Origin: Acidobacteriota bacterium
GTDB taxonomy: Bacteria > Acidobacteriota > Blastocatellia > Pyrinomonadales > Pyrinomonadaceae
NCBI GenBank assembly: GCA_003385635.1
Contig: QQUY01000001.1
Span: 124,001-188,000, forward strand
Length of the DNA: 64,000 bases
Reading direction: 5' to 3'
Shown here: positions 7,975 to 16,375 of the stretch, piece by piece
Layout: each line of letters begins with the position of its first letter
Position numbering within the stretch: the first letter of the stretch is position 1
The notes under the pieces: generated by a model
Database searches by the model: none
What the model saw: the letters and a program-made list of their open reading frames with translations, nothing else
Told to the model about the DNA's origin: nothing
Position numbers and translations under genes: made by a program

Positions 7975-8976
7975 ATGAGAGCAGTCTACATTAATGAATA
8001 CGGCGGAACGGATGTACTTGAGGTAAAGGAAGTAGAAGATTCTCCCTCTCCTCGTTCCGGTGAAGTCCGGGTGAAAGTTGCCGCGGCTGCTTTGAACCGC
8101 GCCGACATCCTTCAGCGGCGAGGACTGTATCCGCCTCCCAGTGGTTATCCGGAAAGGATTCCCGGGCTTGAATTCGCAGGGACCGTCGAATCGGTCGGTG
8201 AGGATGTGGATCGATTCGAAATAGGAGAACGTGTGTTCGGGATCATCCCCGGAGGCGCACAGGCAGAAATGCTTGTTACCGGGCAGGACCAGCTATCAAG
8301 GGTTCCAGCGGGTCTCGAGCTTGTTTCGGCCGCGGCGATTCCGGAGGCGTTCATAACAGCTCACGACGCAATGATCACTCAGGGCGGCTTGAAGAAAGGT
8401 GAAACGGTCCTGATCCACGCAGTGGGATCAGGGGTCGGGCTTGCAGCACTGCAACTCGCGAACGTTGCGGGAGCCCGCACGATCGGAACGTCGCGGACGA
8501 ACGAGAAGCTTGAAAGATGCGAACAGATGGGCCTCGATGTTGCTATATCGGCGGAGGAGCACAGGAACTTCGCGGACGTCGTACAGAAAGCGACCGAAGG
8601 TGTCGGGGCTGACGTGATCCTCGATTTGGTCGGAGCGAAGTACCTTTCTCAGAACATAAAGAGCCTCGCGGTGAAAGGGCGGCTGTTGCTAGTCGGCCTC
8701 GTTGGAGGCGCGGCGGCGGAGCTCGATATGAGGTTGGTTCTCCAGAAACGCGCGACGCTGATAGGAACTGTTCTGAGAGGCAGATCCGGTGCTGAGAAGG
8801 AGGAAGTCACTTCGGCTTTCGAACGCGACGTCATTCCCCATCTGGAGAGCGGCGCGATAAGCCCGAACGTCGATCGTGTGTTCCCGATTGATGAGATCAG
8901 GGACGCTCACGAGTATCTGGAATCGAACGAGAGTTTCGGTAAAGTGGTGATCAGGATCGCGGGCAATGACCAATGA
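7975..8976 (+). CDS. NAD(P)H quinone oxidoreductase, PIG3 family
   Basis: A zinc-independent medium-chain dehydrogenase/reductase of 333 residues. The N-terminal GroES-like domain carries NRADILQRRGLYPPPSGYP, the hallmark of the PIG3/TP53I3 branch. GLEFAGTVESVGEDV follows, then a Rossmann fold with VLIHAVGSGVGLAALQLA (about residues 145-162, the AxGxxG-type nucleotide loop). Catalytic-zinc ligands are absent, as expected for quinone oxidoreductases. PIG3 enzymes reduce quinones with NADPH in the cytosol. The ATG is poorly preceded by a ribosome-binding site, but the first residues match the family start. Monocistronic. Confidence 0.9.
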   Translation: MRAVYINEYGGTDVLEVKEVEDSPSPRSGEVRVKVAAAALNRADILQRRGLYPPPSGYPERIPGLEFAGTVESVGEDVDRFEIGERVFGIIPGGAQAEMLVTGQDQLSRVPAGLELVSAAAIPEAFITAHDAMITQGGLKKGETVLIHAVGSGVGLAALQLANVAGARTIGTSRTNEKLERCEQMGLDVAISAEEHRNFADVVQKATEGVGADVILDLVGAKYLSQNIKSLAVKGRLLLVGLVGGAAAELDMRLVLQKRATLIGTVLRGRSGAEKEEVTSAFERDVIPHLESGAISPNVDRVFPIDEIRDAHEYLESNESFGKVVIRIAGNDQ

Positions 8977-9142
8977 ACATTGACCATCGACCAATCTTTG
9001 TCGATCGTCTTCCCGTCTCCCCGTCACGCGAGCTTCAGCTTGCGCCACCCTCTAGTACTAGCTCGTTCCGGCAATAAGCCAATGGATGTCGAACCGTGTT
9101 TGTCGACTCTCAACGAACCAAAGATCAACGCCGCCGATTTTG

Positions 9143-9171
9143 GCCCTTGCTGACGCGCAGGCTTCTGACAC
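9143..9171 (+). repeat. REP-like repeat 1 (forward)
   Basis: Copy of the 29-bp sequence that begins GCCCTTGCTGACGCGC and ends CTGACAC, here with AGGCTT in place of GGGCTA. It lies in the 9000-9200 gap upstream of the RAYT transposase gene. The rest of that gap holds no visible gene. Confidence 0.7.
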
Positions 9172-9201
9172 AACTGCCTTCCTGTCTCCTCTCTCTTTTA
9201 C

Positions 9202-10068
9202 TCAGTCCTTCACCTCGACCAACACCGAGATCTTCCCCAATTCGTCGATCTTAGTGATCCTCGGTCCGCGGTCTATACCATTGTTCTTGTATTCTAGAAC
9301 GTACATGTCGCCGGCAAACATATCTATTCCGGTCGGAAACCAGTCATCAGCGGACCGGTAAAACGTCTCGGAGGTCCCGTCATCATTGATCTTTACAACA
9401 CGCCTTCCGACGGACTCCGTAACGTACATTTTACCGTCACATCCCTTGGTTATGCCTGTTGCCACAACGTTGTGGAGATCGACAGGGCCGGGGCTGGCTG
9501 AGATCAGATCTTGGGCAAGTATCTCGGCCGAGCCTTCGTTCGAGAGCCTGTAGAGTGCGCCGCCTAGCACGGCCTTGTCTACTGCATAAGCCTTCTCTTC
9601 ATCATCTATGTATATCGACTGGATCCACTCGAAAGTGTGATCGTTGAATTTGCGCGTATTCCCCTTCGGATGGACCTGCCATATGTTCTTCATCCCGAAA
9701 TAGATATTTCCCTTCTTTGAGTAGAATGAATTGCCCCCGAAGAACCGGTCCCAGTCTTGGCTCATGAACAATGTCTCGCTTCTCGTGGCGTTCAATATCC
9801 GGACAAGGCGATTATCACGTTCTTCGCCGTGGGCGGTGACCGGCCGGCCATCGCTGTCAAGATTGACACTGTGAGCGTGAAAGTCTTTAAGGAGTGCGGT
9901 TAGGGTTCCATCCCGAGTTAGCTTCCAGACGGTCCCCCTGCCGTTGTGTGAGATGTCGGCAAAGTATACGGTCCGTTGTTTGTCCACCTCGATCCCCCAA
10001 GCAGGATGCGCAAATATCTGAAGGGACAATGAAGTGATGATGGCCGCTAGTAAAAGTATTTGTTTCAT
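9202..10068 (-). CDS. Secreted beta-propeller (NHL/SMP-30-like) protein
   Basis: About 288 residues. A signal peptide (MKQILLLAAIITSLSLQIFA) is followed by six-bladed-propeller-like repeats: each blade has a short 'G..Y......V..I..DG' pattern, such as GKMYVTESVGRRVVKINDDG and GDMYVLEYKNNGIDRG near the C-terminus. Family members include gluconolactonases, strictosidine-synthase-like and NHL proteins; the calcium/active-site residues cannot be assigned by eye. The frame extends 22 codons further upstream to 10134, into repeat-rich DNA, so ATG 10068 at the signal peptide is chosen. Located outside the inner membrane; substrate unknown. Confidence 0.72.
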   Translation of the reverse strand: MKQILLLAAIITSLSLQIFAHPAWGIEVDKQRTVYFADISHNGRGTVWKLTRDGTLTALLKDFHAHSVNLDSDGRPVTAHGEERDNRLVRILNATRSETLFMSQDWDRFFGGNSFYSKKGNIYFGMKNIWQVHPKGNTRKFNDHTFEWIQSIYIDDEEKAYAVDKAVLGGALYRLSNEGSAEILAQDLISASPGPVDLHNVVATGITKGCDGKMYVTESVGRRVVKINDDGTSETFYRSADDWFPTGIDMFAGDMYVLEYKNNGIDRGPRITKIDELGKISVLVEVKD

Positions 10069-10137
10069 ACCGTTCAAGTTCTGCAAGCAGTTCATTGCCA
10101 GGTATGACTGAACTCGAAGGAGATTTCTTCCCAAGAG

Positions 10138-10289
10138 AAGAACTGAGGTAAAAGGGCTTAGGACTGAGGACTGAAAGAAGTGTCAGTAGCCCGCGTGGAT
10201 AAGAAGGACTGAGGTAATAGGACTGAGGACTGAGATAAAAGGACTGAGGTCTGAGAGAAGTGTCAGTAGCCCGCGTGTGAGCAAGGGCG
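10138..10289. repeat. GGACTGAG-type array with two REP-like repeats
   Basis: Two runs of a degenerate (A)GGACTGAG unit (10138-10178 and 10207-10258) are interleaved with two inverted REP-like copies reading GTGTCAGTAGCCCGCG at 10180 and 10260. The second includes the full mirrored end GAGCAAGGGC. They directly precede the 3' end of the RAYT gene. Confidence 0.7.
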
Positions 10290-10342
10290 AAAACACGAAT
10301 CGTGAGCAATGGATGCCCTCCCAATGAGGGAGATTTCTTTCT

Positions 10343-10864
10343 CTAGAATTCCTTGAAGTCGCCGCCCAGACCATTGAGAACATAGTCGACGGCTTTCTCG
10401 ATCGCATCTTCGGTCCAAAGATACTTTGTGCTTCCGTGCCGCGACCAGACTTTCCGCTTTGCACTTGCGAGTCCCAGTTTTCGGAATCTACGGGTGATAT
10501 ATGCTTTGAAGTCATTCATTACTCGTTCCGGGGAATGACTTGCCGCCACTACAACGTGAATGTGATTTGTGCGGATACTCAATGCGAACATTCCATACCC
10601 TCTATGTTCACTTACTTCACGGATCACTTCCTCCGCTATCCGGCGTTCTTGGTGACCCAGAACAAAGGGAGCCTGTCCCATCGCTCTTGAAGAAGACTCC
10701 TTTAGCTTGCATTCGGGAATGTCCGGAGCCCCGTACCTGTTGTAGCGTTTTCTGTCCACTGAACCTCGTTTATCGCCGTGCAGCCAGGTTCCATAGCAGC
10801 GAAACGTGATTAGATAGGCCAAAGGTTCGGTTCGCTCCTGAAGATCAAAATAGTCTCGTTTCAT
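10343..10864 (-). CDS. REP-associated tyrosine (Y1) transposase
   Basis: A 173-residue HUH endonuclease of the RAYT/IS200-like group. The metal-binding HUH motif is HIH at 101-103 in IRTNHIHVVV, and the catalytic tyrosine is probably Y122 in FKAYITRRF. The N-terminal part (YLITFRCYGTWLHGDKRG) and the C-terminal KYLWTEDAIEKAVDYVLNG fit the family. Such enzymes cleave and join single-stranded DNA at hairpin-bearing REP sequences. Five short repeats with inverted copies flank the gene within 1.2 kb, which supports a RAYT role rather than a full insertion sequence; no target duplication or passenger gene is seen. The gene appears intact. Confidence 0.88.
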   Translation of the reverse strand: MKRDYFDLQERTEPLAYLITFRCYGTWLHGDKRGSVDRKRYNRYGAPDIPECKLKESSSRAMGQAPFVLGHQERRIAEEVIREVSEHRGYGMFALSIRTNHIHVVVAASHSPERVMNDFKAYITRRFRKLGLASAKRKVWSRHGSTKYLWTEDAIEKAVDYVLNGLGGDFKEF

Positions 10865-10876
10865 AGTGATGAAATG

Positions 10877-10914
10877 AAAAAGGCCAGAACCCGGAAATCC
10901 GGGTCTGACCTTTT
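10877..10914 (-). terminator. Bidirectional intrinsic terminator
   Basis: Stem of about 16 bp (AAAAGGCCAGAACCCGG with its near complement), loop AAATC-like, with T-runs on both outer sides. It lies between hppA and the RAYT gene, about 165 bp after the hppA stop, and separates the two minus-strand genes. Confidence 0.82.
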
Positions 10915-10970
10915 GAGTTTGTTTTGGCCTTCCTTATCTGAAAGACGCGTTATTTTGGTTGCCTATTTTC

Positions 10971-11051
10971 GCCCTTGCTGACGCGCGGGCTACTGACACT
11001 TCCAACAGCGATCCGTAACTTCGCCCTTGCTGATGCGCGGGCCACTGACAC
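10971..11051 (+). repeat. REP-like repeats 4 and 5 (forward, tandem)
   Basis: Two copies of the 29-bp repeat in direct orientation, at 10971-10999 and 11023-11051, separated by 23 bp. They differ at three positions (GACGCG/GATGCG, GGGCTA/GGGCCA). Each has an internal CGCG/GCGC palindromic core. Confidence 0.78.
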
Positions 11052-11077
11052 GAGACGCGCTTTACGTTACCGAGTCC

Positions 11078-13252
11078 TCAGTCCTCGATAACCCTCTCGA
11101 CCGCCGTGTCCGGTGTAATGTCCAACTTCGCGCTGTGGTCGCCGCCATTGACCGCGATGTGCGGTGCAATTATCAAGGCGACGATGCTCATCAGCTTGAT
11201 GAGTATGTTCATCGAAGGCCCTGACGTGTCCTTGAACGGATCTCCGACTGTGTCGCCGGTCACACTCGCCTTATGAGGTTCGCTTCCCTTGAAGTGTTTT
11301 TCGCCGTTGATCTCGACGCCCGCTTCGAAGGACTTCTTGGCGTTATCCCACGCACCGCCCGCATTGTTCTGGAACATACCCATCAGCACTCCCGAAACGG
11401 TCACACCGGCGAGAAGGCCACCCAGCACCTCGGGCCCGAACGCGAACCCTACAACGACCGGCGTGATCAAAGCGATCGCTCCCGGAAGCATCATTTCCCT
11501 GAGAGACGCCTGTGTAGAGATTGCAACACACTTGTCATACTCGGGCTTTGCCTTGTGTTCCATGATCCCGGGGATCTCGGCGAACTGCCTCCTGACTTCC
11601 CGGACCATTTCCATTGCCGCGCGACCGACTGCCGCGATCGCCAGCGATGAAAAGATGAATGGGATCATTCCACCTATGAAGAGCCCGGCAAGGACATCAG
11701 CCTTGTAGATATCGATTGAGTTGATCCCGGCCAGACCCACGAACGCCGCAAACAGCGCCAGGGCCGTAAGCGCGGCTGAAGCGATCGCGAACCCCTTGCC
11801 CGTTGCCGCCGTTGTGTTGCCGACCGCGTCCAGAATGTCTGTCCTTCCGCGCACTTCGTCGGGCAAACCGCTCATTTCCGCTATGCCGCCAGCGTTATCG
11901 GCAATCGGGCCGAAAGCATCGATCGCAAGCTGCATCGCTGTGGTAGCCATCATTCCCGCGGCGGCGATAGCTACTCCGTAAAGTCCGGCGAAGTAGTGCG
12001 CCGTGAAGATTCCTGAAGCAAGGATAAGAATGGGGATCAGCGTTGATTCCATTCCGACCGAAAGCCCGCCGATGATATTCGTCGCGGCGCCCGTGTCGGA
12101 CTGCTTCACGATCGAGTTCACAGGGCGGCGGCCCATTGCCGTGTAGTATTCCGTCACGATGCTCATCAGTGCGCCGACTATCGAGCCGACCACGATCGCA
12201 TAGAACACGTCATTGTCGGTGAATTCGCGGCCGCGAAGGGTCATCGTGTCAGGAAGCATCCACGTGACAAGGAAATATGACGCTATTGTGACCAGAATGA
12301 TCGATGTCCAGTTACCCAGGTTCAGAGCCCTCTGAACACTGCCGTTCTCGTCTGAAATCCTCACGAGGAAAAAGCCGATTATCGAGAAGACGATGCCGAT
12401 GCCAGCGATGGCCATCGGAAGCAGGATCGGTGAAAGGCCGCCGAACTGGTCGGATACCACTATCTCGCGACCGAGGACCATCGAGGCCAGGATTGTAGCA
12501 ACGTAAGAACCGAAAAGGTCGGCTCCCATACCTGCGACATCGCCGACGTTGTCGCCCACGTTGTCGGCGATGGTTGCCGGATTCCTGACATCGTCCTCTG
12601 GAATGCCGGCCTCGACCTTTCCAACAAGGTCGGCTCCGACGTCTGCCGCTTTCGTGTAGATCCCTCCGCCTACCCTGGCAAACAGAGCGATTGATTCGGC
12701 ACCGAGCGAGAAGCCGGCGAGCACCTCAATAGCCTTCTCCATCTGGATCCCGTTCACGGATCCGCCTGTGCTGACGACGTAGAGCTGATAGAAGATTATG
12801 AAAAGCGATCCGAGACCCAGGACAGCCAGACCTGCCACTCCGAGTCCCATAACCGAACCGCCGGTGAATGCTACTTCCAGAGCCTTTTTCAGACTTGTTC
12901 TCGCGGCCTGGGTCGTCCTTACATTCGCCTTCGTGGCGATGTTCATTCCGAAATATCCGGCGGTAGCGCTGAAGATCGCCCCGATGACGAATGAGATCGC
13001 GATCACGGGTGATGAGGTCTCGACCATCGTTCCCGACCACGCAAGCAGGGCGGCAGCGATGATCGCAAAGACAGTAAGCACCTTCCACTCGGCCTTAAGG
13101 AAGGCCATTGCGCCCTCGGCAATGTAGCTCGAAAGCTCGATCATGTTCTCTTCACCTGATGGCTGCTTACTGACCCAGACGGATTTTGCCGCCATTACTA
13201 TCAAGCCTAGAACGCCCAATGCGGGAATGAGATAAAGAACTGTTGATTCCAT
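11078..13252 (-). CDS. hppA: K+-dependent membrane-bound pyrophosphatase (H+ pump type)
   Basis: A 724-residue integral membrane pyrophosphatase with about 16 helices that couples PPi hydrolysis to ion export across the inner membrane. The substrate site is complete: [18 protein letters not shown] (193-210) and [12 protein letters not shown] (230-241). Ala482 in [10 protein letters not shown] marks the K+-dependent subfamily (K+-independent enzymes have Lys there). The pump-specific glutamate is in neither usual place: the helix reads [11 protein letters not shown] (244-254), without Glu in FESY or SYAE. Glu186 in LGAESIALF of the preceding helix may replace it, as I recall for the divergent H+-pumping Flavobacterium/Leptospira-type enzymes. 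So H+ is more likely than Na+, by inference. The 323-bp upstream region may hold a structured leader. Confidence 0.95.
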   Translation of the reverse strand: MESTVLYLIPALGVLGLIVMAAKSVWVSKQPSGEENMIELSSYIAEGAMAFLKAEWKVLTVFAIIAAALLAWSGTMVETSSPVIAISFVIGAIFSATAGYFGMNIATKANVRTTQAARTSLKKALEVAFTGGSVMGLGVAGLAVLGLGSLFIIFYQLYVVSTGGSVNGIQMEKAIEVLAGFSLGAESIALFARVGGGIYTKAADVGADLVGKVEAGIPEDDVRNPATIADNVGDNVGDVAGMGADLFGSYVATILASMVLGREIVVSDQFGGLSPILLPMAIAGIGIVFSIIGFFLVRISDENGSVQRALNLGNWTSIILVTIASYFLVTWMLPDTMTLRGREFTDNDVFYAIVVGSIVGALMSIVTEYYTAMGRRPVNSIVKQSDTGAATNIIGGLSVGMESTLIPILILASGIFTAHYFAGLYGVAIAAAGMMATTAMQLAIDAFGPIADNAGGIAEMSGLPDEVRGRTDILDAVGNTTAATGKGFAIASAALTALALFAAFVGLAGINSIDIYKADVLAGLFIGGMIPFIFSSLAIAAVGRAAMEMVREVRRQFAEIPGIMEHKAKPEYDKCVAISTQASLREMMLPGAIALITPVVVGFAFGPEVLGGLLAGVTVSGVLMGMFQNNAGGAWDNAKKSFEAGVEINGEKHFKGSEPHKASVTGDTVGDPFKDTSGPSMNILIKLMSIVALIIAPHIAVNGGDHSAKLDITPDTAVERVIED

Positions 13253-13274
13253 TATTGAATACCTTTCGCCGGAA

Positions 13275-13375
13275 ACCCCTTTTTCGTGTTCAAGCCCTTA
13301 ATGGGCAGGATTCAGCCCGCACACTCGCTGCAGGGACCCTGATAGGCTCCACGGCGTTTAACCCTCTGTGTTGTT
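13275..13375 (-). promoter_or_regulatory. Candidate structured RNA leader of hppA
   Basis: The 5' region of hppA is unusually rich in short complementary segments within about 100 nt. These are a self-complementary CAGGGTCCCTG (13331-13341), GCCC-ATTAA-GGGC (13294-13306), and a competing GGGC-TGAATCCT-GCCC (13303-13318). The third shares its GCCC arm with the second, so the two hairpins are mutually exclusive. I cannot name a riboswitch class. The remaining upstream bases (13376-13575) show no gene. Confidence 0.4.
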
Positions 13376-13575
13376 ATTAATTAGCCAAGAAATCAGCCAA
13401 GTTTCAAAACCAAGTATTATGAATGATTCCCCCGGATTTACAAAACGCCGGCGCAAACGGAACGAAAATCGGGAAATATGCCGTTTTACGTGTATATCTC
13501 GCAGTAACCAACAAACTTAAACGGCTTTTTCATCGTTTGGGCCTGCCGGGAACAAAGCCCGGCTGAATTCGATTT

Positions 13576-15567
13576 ATGCACCTCTGCCGACCTTTCTCCC
13601 ACAAGAAGCTCGTTCTATCGGCGTTTTCCGTACTTGTGATCGCTGCCTCGGTTCTCGCTGCCGGGGTCGTTGATCGCGGATTCGGCATTTATGGACGAGT
13701 CGTTGCGGCACCGGAAGGCGCCGTAGTAACGAGCATGGCGGGCAACTCGGACTTGCTTGTTGCCGGAAATTTTCTTTCCGGAGAGTCGAGGGAGGCGGTC
13801 TTCATTAGGCGGCTGCGTCCTGACGGCGGGATCGACAACGCGTTCGCAACAAACGGAACGGCGATTATAAGGGTTTCGGGAGCAGACCTGTTTATAGAGG
13901 ACATCGCAATTCTTCCGAGCGGAAGTGTTGTTGCTGTTGGCTCAGCGAGGTATTCGGACGGCACTTCGGATCTTTTCTTGGCAAAGATCACGGAAGGCGG
14001 CTCTATCGATGCGTCTTTTGCCGATGGCGGGGTCGCGCTGTTTGATCTCGGAAAGCACGAATCCCTGAACAGCATACAGCTCGCCGCTGACGGATCTCTT
14101 CTCGCTGCCGGCGGAACCGCTTCACCGGAACTTGCCGCGGTTGTCGTAAGTATCGGCAGTACAGGAAGACTTGACAGCGGGTTTGGCGAATCCGGAGTTG
14201 CAAGATTCTCCTTCCAGAACACCTCGTTTTTTGATATCTCGCTTCCTTCCGATATCGAATCCCTTCCAGACGGCCGGATCAGAGTCGGCGGAGATTGGGA
14301 ATTCACCCTCGACGGCGTTGAAAGGATCGGGTCGTACTTTGTGGACTTCGACAGAAGCGGTTCACCGATCGGACTTGATGCCACCCCTTACGTGAGAAAG
14401 GACTCGTACCTTTGCGGAGGTGGCTTTGACGGAGAGGTTCTTTCAGATGGCAGATACATTCACGGTAGCCGCCACGGGGGTATTACGGCATTTCACGATG
14501 CTTCCCAGATACTTGAACTGTCAGGAAACAGAATAGCCGCGGTAGGCGGATGCCTTGGGGGCAGTTTGAAGATCTACTCCTCCGATGATCTCAGGATTCT
14601 CGGGACGGACAGTGACATGAATGCAATTGAGGCAGTCGAGGTCGAAGACGGTTCCCTTGCTGTTCTGACCGAAGCTGGAGAGATTGTGATGCTTGAGAAG
14701 GTGACTTCGGCCGGCACTCGCCAGCAGAATTTCGGGAACGATGATCGCGCCGACTTCGCGGTCTTCAGGCCGGGCGAACAGAAGCTCTTCATTAATGATG
14801 GCAGAGGCAATGTCAAAACGATCAATCTCGGATCAGATGCCACCAGGGTCATTCCTGAGCTCGCTGTATTCCACTCTTCAAACGAAGGCGTCAAGCGCGG
14901 GACGATCGGACACTGGAGTATCGGAAGGAGAGGCGGTGCATTCGGCATCAACGAACTTTCCGGGAGTGTTTATCTGAGTCATTCAGCGGGCGATACGGAT
15001 GACATACCTTTTGCAGGCGATTTTGACGCAGACGGGGCGGTCGATACGGGCGTTTTCCGGCCTTCGGAGGGAAATTGGTACCAGAAGCTGCATTTTGCTT
15101 CCGAATGGCTTGGAGAACCTGTTAAATGGGGCTCACCGGGAGACAAACCCGTACCTGCTGACTATGACGGCGACGGAAGGACAGATCTCGCGGTCTACAG
15201 GCCTTCGAACGGAACGTGGTGGATTAAAAGAAGCTCGGACGGAGGAACGCAAGCTGTACAGTTCGGGGTCAGCGCCGATGTTCCGCTTGCCGGCGACTTT
15301 GATGCGGACGGCAAGGCCGATCTGTCGGTGTTCAGGCCGCACGAAGGGATCTGGTACCAGTATCTGACGTCTGAAGGGTTTCGCGTCATACGATTCGGCT
15401 CCGCGCAAGACATCCCGGTTCCTGCCGATTACGACGGAGATGGAAGATTCGACATCGCCGTGTACAGGCAGGGAACCTGGTTCCTATTGCAGAGCTCGGA
15501 CGGATTTGCCGCCTTTCAATGGGGGGCGGAGGGAGATCGCCCCGTCACCGCTCGATACGACAGCTGA
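13576..15567 (+). CDS. Secreted delta-60 / FG-GAP repeat protein
   Basis: A 663-residue secreted protein. A signal peptide (LVLSAFSVLVIAASVLAAG, about 12-30) is followed by delta-60-type repeats (RLRPDGGIDNAFATNG, KITEGGSIDASFADGG and SIGSTGRLDSGFGESG, about 55-215), a less regular middle, and four or five C-terminal FG-GAP/VCBS-like repeats (about 470-660) with Ca-binding-like loops such as DFDADGAVDTGVFRP, DYDGDGRTDLAVYRP and DFDADGKADLSVFRP. These repeats form beta-propellers on the cell surface or outside it. Abundant in acidobacteria; specific ligand unknown. Its TGA stop abuts the stop of the opposing gene. Confidence 0.85.
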   Translation: MHLCRPFSHKKLVLSAFSVLVIAASVLAAGVVDRGFGIYGRVVAAPEGAVVTSMAGNSDLLVAGNFLSGESREAVFIRRLRPDGGIDNAFATNGTAIIRVSGADLFIEDIAILPSGSVVAVGSARYSDGTSDLFLAKITEGGSIDASFADGGVALFDLGKHESLNSIQLAADGSLLAAGGTASPELAAVVVSIGSTGRLDSGFGESGVARFSFQNTSFFDISLPSDIESLPDGRIRVGGDWEFTLDGVERIGSYFVDFDRSGSPIGLDATPYVRKDSYLCGGGFDGEVLSDGRYIHGSRHGGITAFHDASQILELSGNRIAAVGGCLGGSLKIYSSDDLRILGTDSDMNAIEAVEVEDGSLAVLTEAGEIVMLEKVTSAGTRQQNFGNDDRADFAVFRPGEQKLFINDGRGNVKTINLGSDATRVIPELAVFHSSNEGVKRGTIGHWSIGRRGGAFGINELSGSVYLSHSAGDTDDIPFAGDFDADGAVDTGVFRPSEGNWYQKLHFASEWLGEPVKWGSPGDKPVPADYDGDGRTDLAVYRPSNGTWWIKRSSDGGTQAVQFGVSADVPLAGDFDADGKADLSVFRPHEGIWYQYLTSEGFRVIRFGSAQDIPVPADYDGDGRFDIAVYRQGTWFLLQSSDGFAAFQWGAEGDRPVTARYDS

Positions 15568-15975
15568 TCAGCCTTCGCACTTGACCGGAACTTTGCGTGA
15601 ATCGAGGCATCGTTTTTCGCACGTCTTCACGTATTCCTCGATCCTGTCGCTTTCGTACAACGCTTCCCACTTGCGGTCCTTGAGATCCTTCTTCATTACC
15701 CGCTCCTTTTTATCCTCGGGGAGCGAGTCAAGCCAGATCCGGTACATTCCGTCCATTTCGGGATCGCCCTCAATACAGTACTTGGCGCAGGTGTTCCGTT
15801 TTGCTTCCGCTTCATTGTCATCAATGCCATTGTATGTTTTTCCGTTGATGACGAGTTCTCCTGTGCAAGTCGGACCGCCTCCGCCCATACAGCCGAGCAC
15901 GACGACAAGAAACAGCGTGGTCACGATCGCCACATTCTTTCGCGAGTCTTTAGTTAATTCCCTGATTCTCTTCAT
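15568..15975 (-). CDS. Cysteine-rich small lipoprotein
   Basis: A 135-residue predicted lipoprotein. The N-terminus is basic, then a hydrophobic helix (NVAIVTTLFLVVVLGC) ends in a lipobox cysteine near residue 29. The mature part has six further cysteines in paired spacings (CTG, CAKYC, CEKRC, KCEG), suggesting disulfides. It contains GELVINGKTYNGIDDNEAEA, a short motif I do not recognise. Its stop codon directly abuts that of the converging gene (palindrome TGATCA at 15565-15570), so there is no intergenic DNA between them. Confidence 0.66.
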   Translation of the reverse strand: MKRIRELTKDSRKNVAIVTTLFLVVVLGCMGGGGPTCTGELVINGKTYNGIDDNEAEAKRNTCAKYCIEGDPEMDGMYRIWLDSLPEDKKERVMKKDLKDRKWEALYESDRIEEYVKTCEKRCLDSRKVPVKCEG

Positions 15976-16023
15976 TTTCCTCCTCGTTCAAGTTTTATTC
16001 GTTAACTTCCAGGTAGTGTAAGA

Positions 16024-16375
16024 AGCTCAAGCGTCAGCGCGGGCTACATCTATGAGTTCCTGGTTTCGAGTTCCACGCAGTGTCTGAATCCCAGGCGTCA
16101 GCACGGGCAACGATTGTGAAGCTCCAAGTTCCAAGTTACAAGGTCGATCAATGCAGACTCGAAGTTGAATCCAGGAACCTAAAACTAGCGACTTTAAACA
16201 TGGTACCTGGAACTCGGAACTCAAGAACGGTCGCGTTTCCGCCAAACATCTCGGAACTCCGAACTCATGAACGGAATTTCGGCTAACGCCTCAGGCACGC
16301 TCCCTCACGGTCGCGTTTCCGCCCAATATCTCAGTGCCTAAACTCAGAATTCGGAACTTGGAACTCGGAACTCAA
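16024..16375. repeat. Dispersed intergenic repeat region, copy 2
   Basis: About 350 bp without a gene. It contains two CGTCAGC(G/A)CGGGC motifs (16032 and 16095), the inverted 52-bp copy of the 5931-5982 sequence (16121-16172), a direct repeat of CGGTCGCGTTTCCGCC (about 16226 and 16308), and several GGAACTCGGAACTC-type units up to the cstA stop. Confidence 0.75.

Noticed and set aside
10343-10864. A complete IS200/IS605 insertion sequence.
   Set aside because: No tnpB and no defined left and right ends or target site are visible; the repeats fit the RAYT/REP arrangement better.
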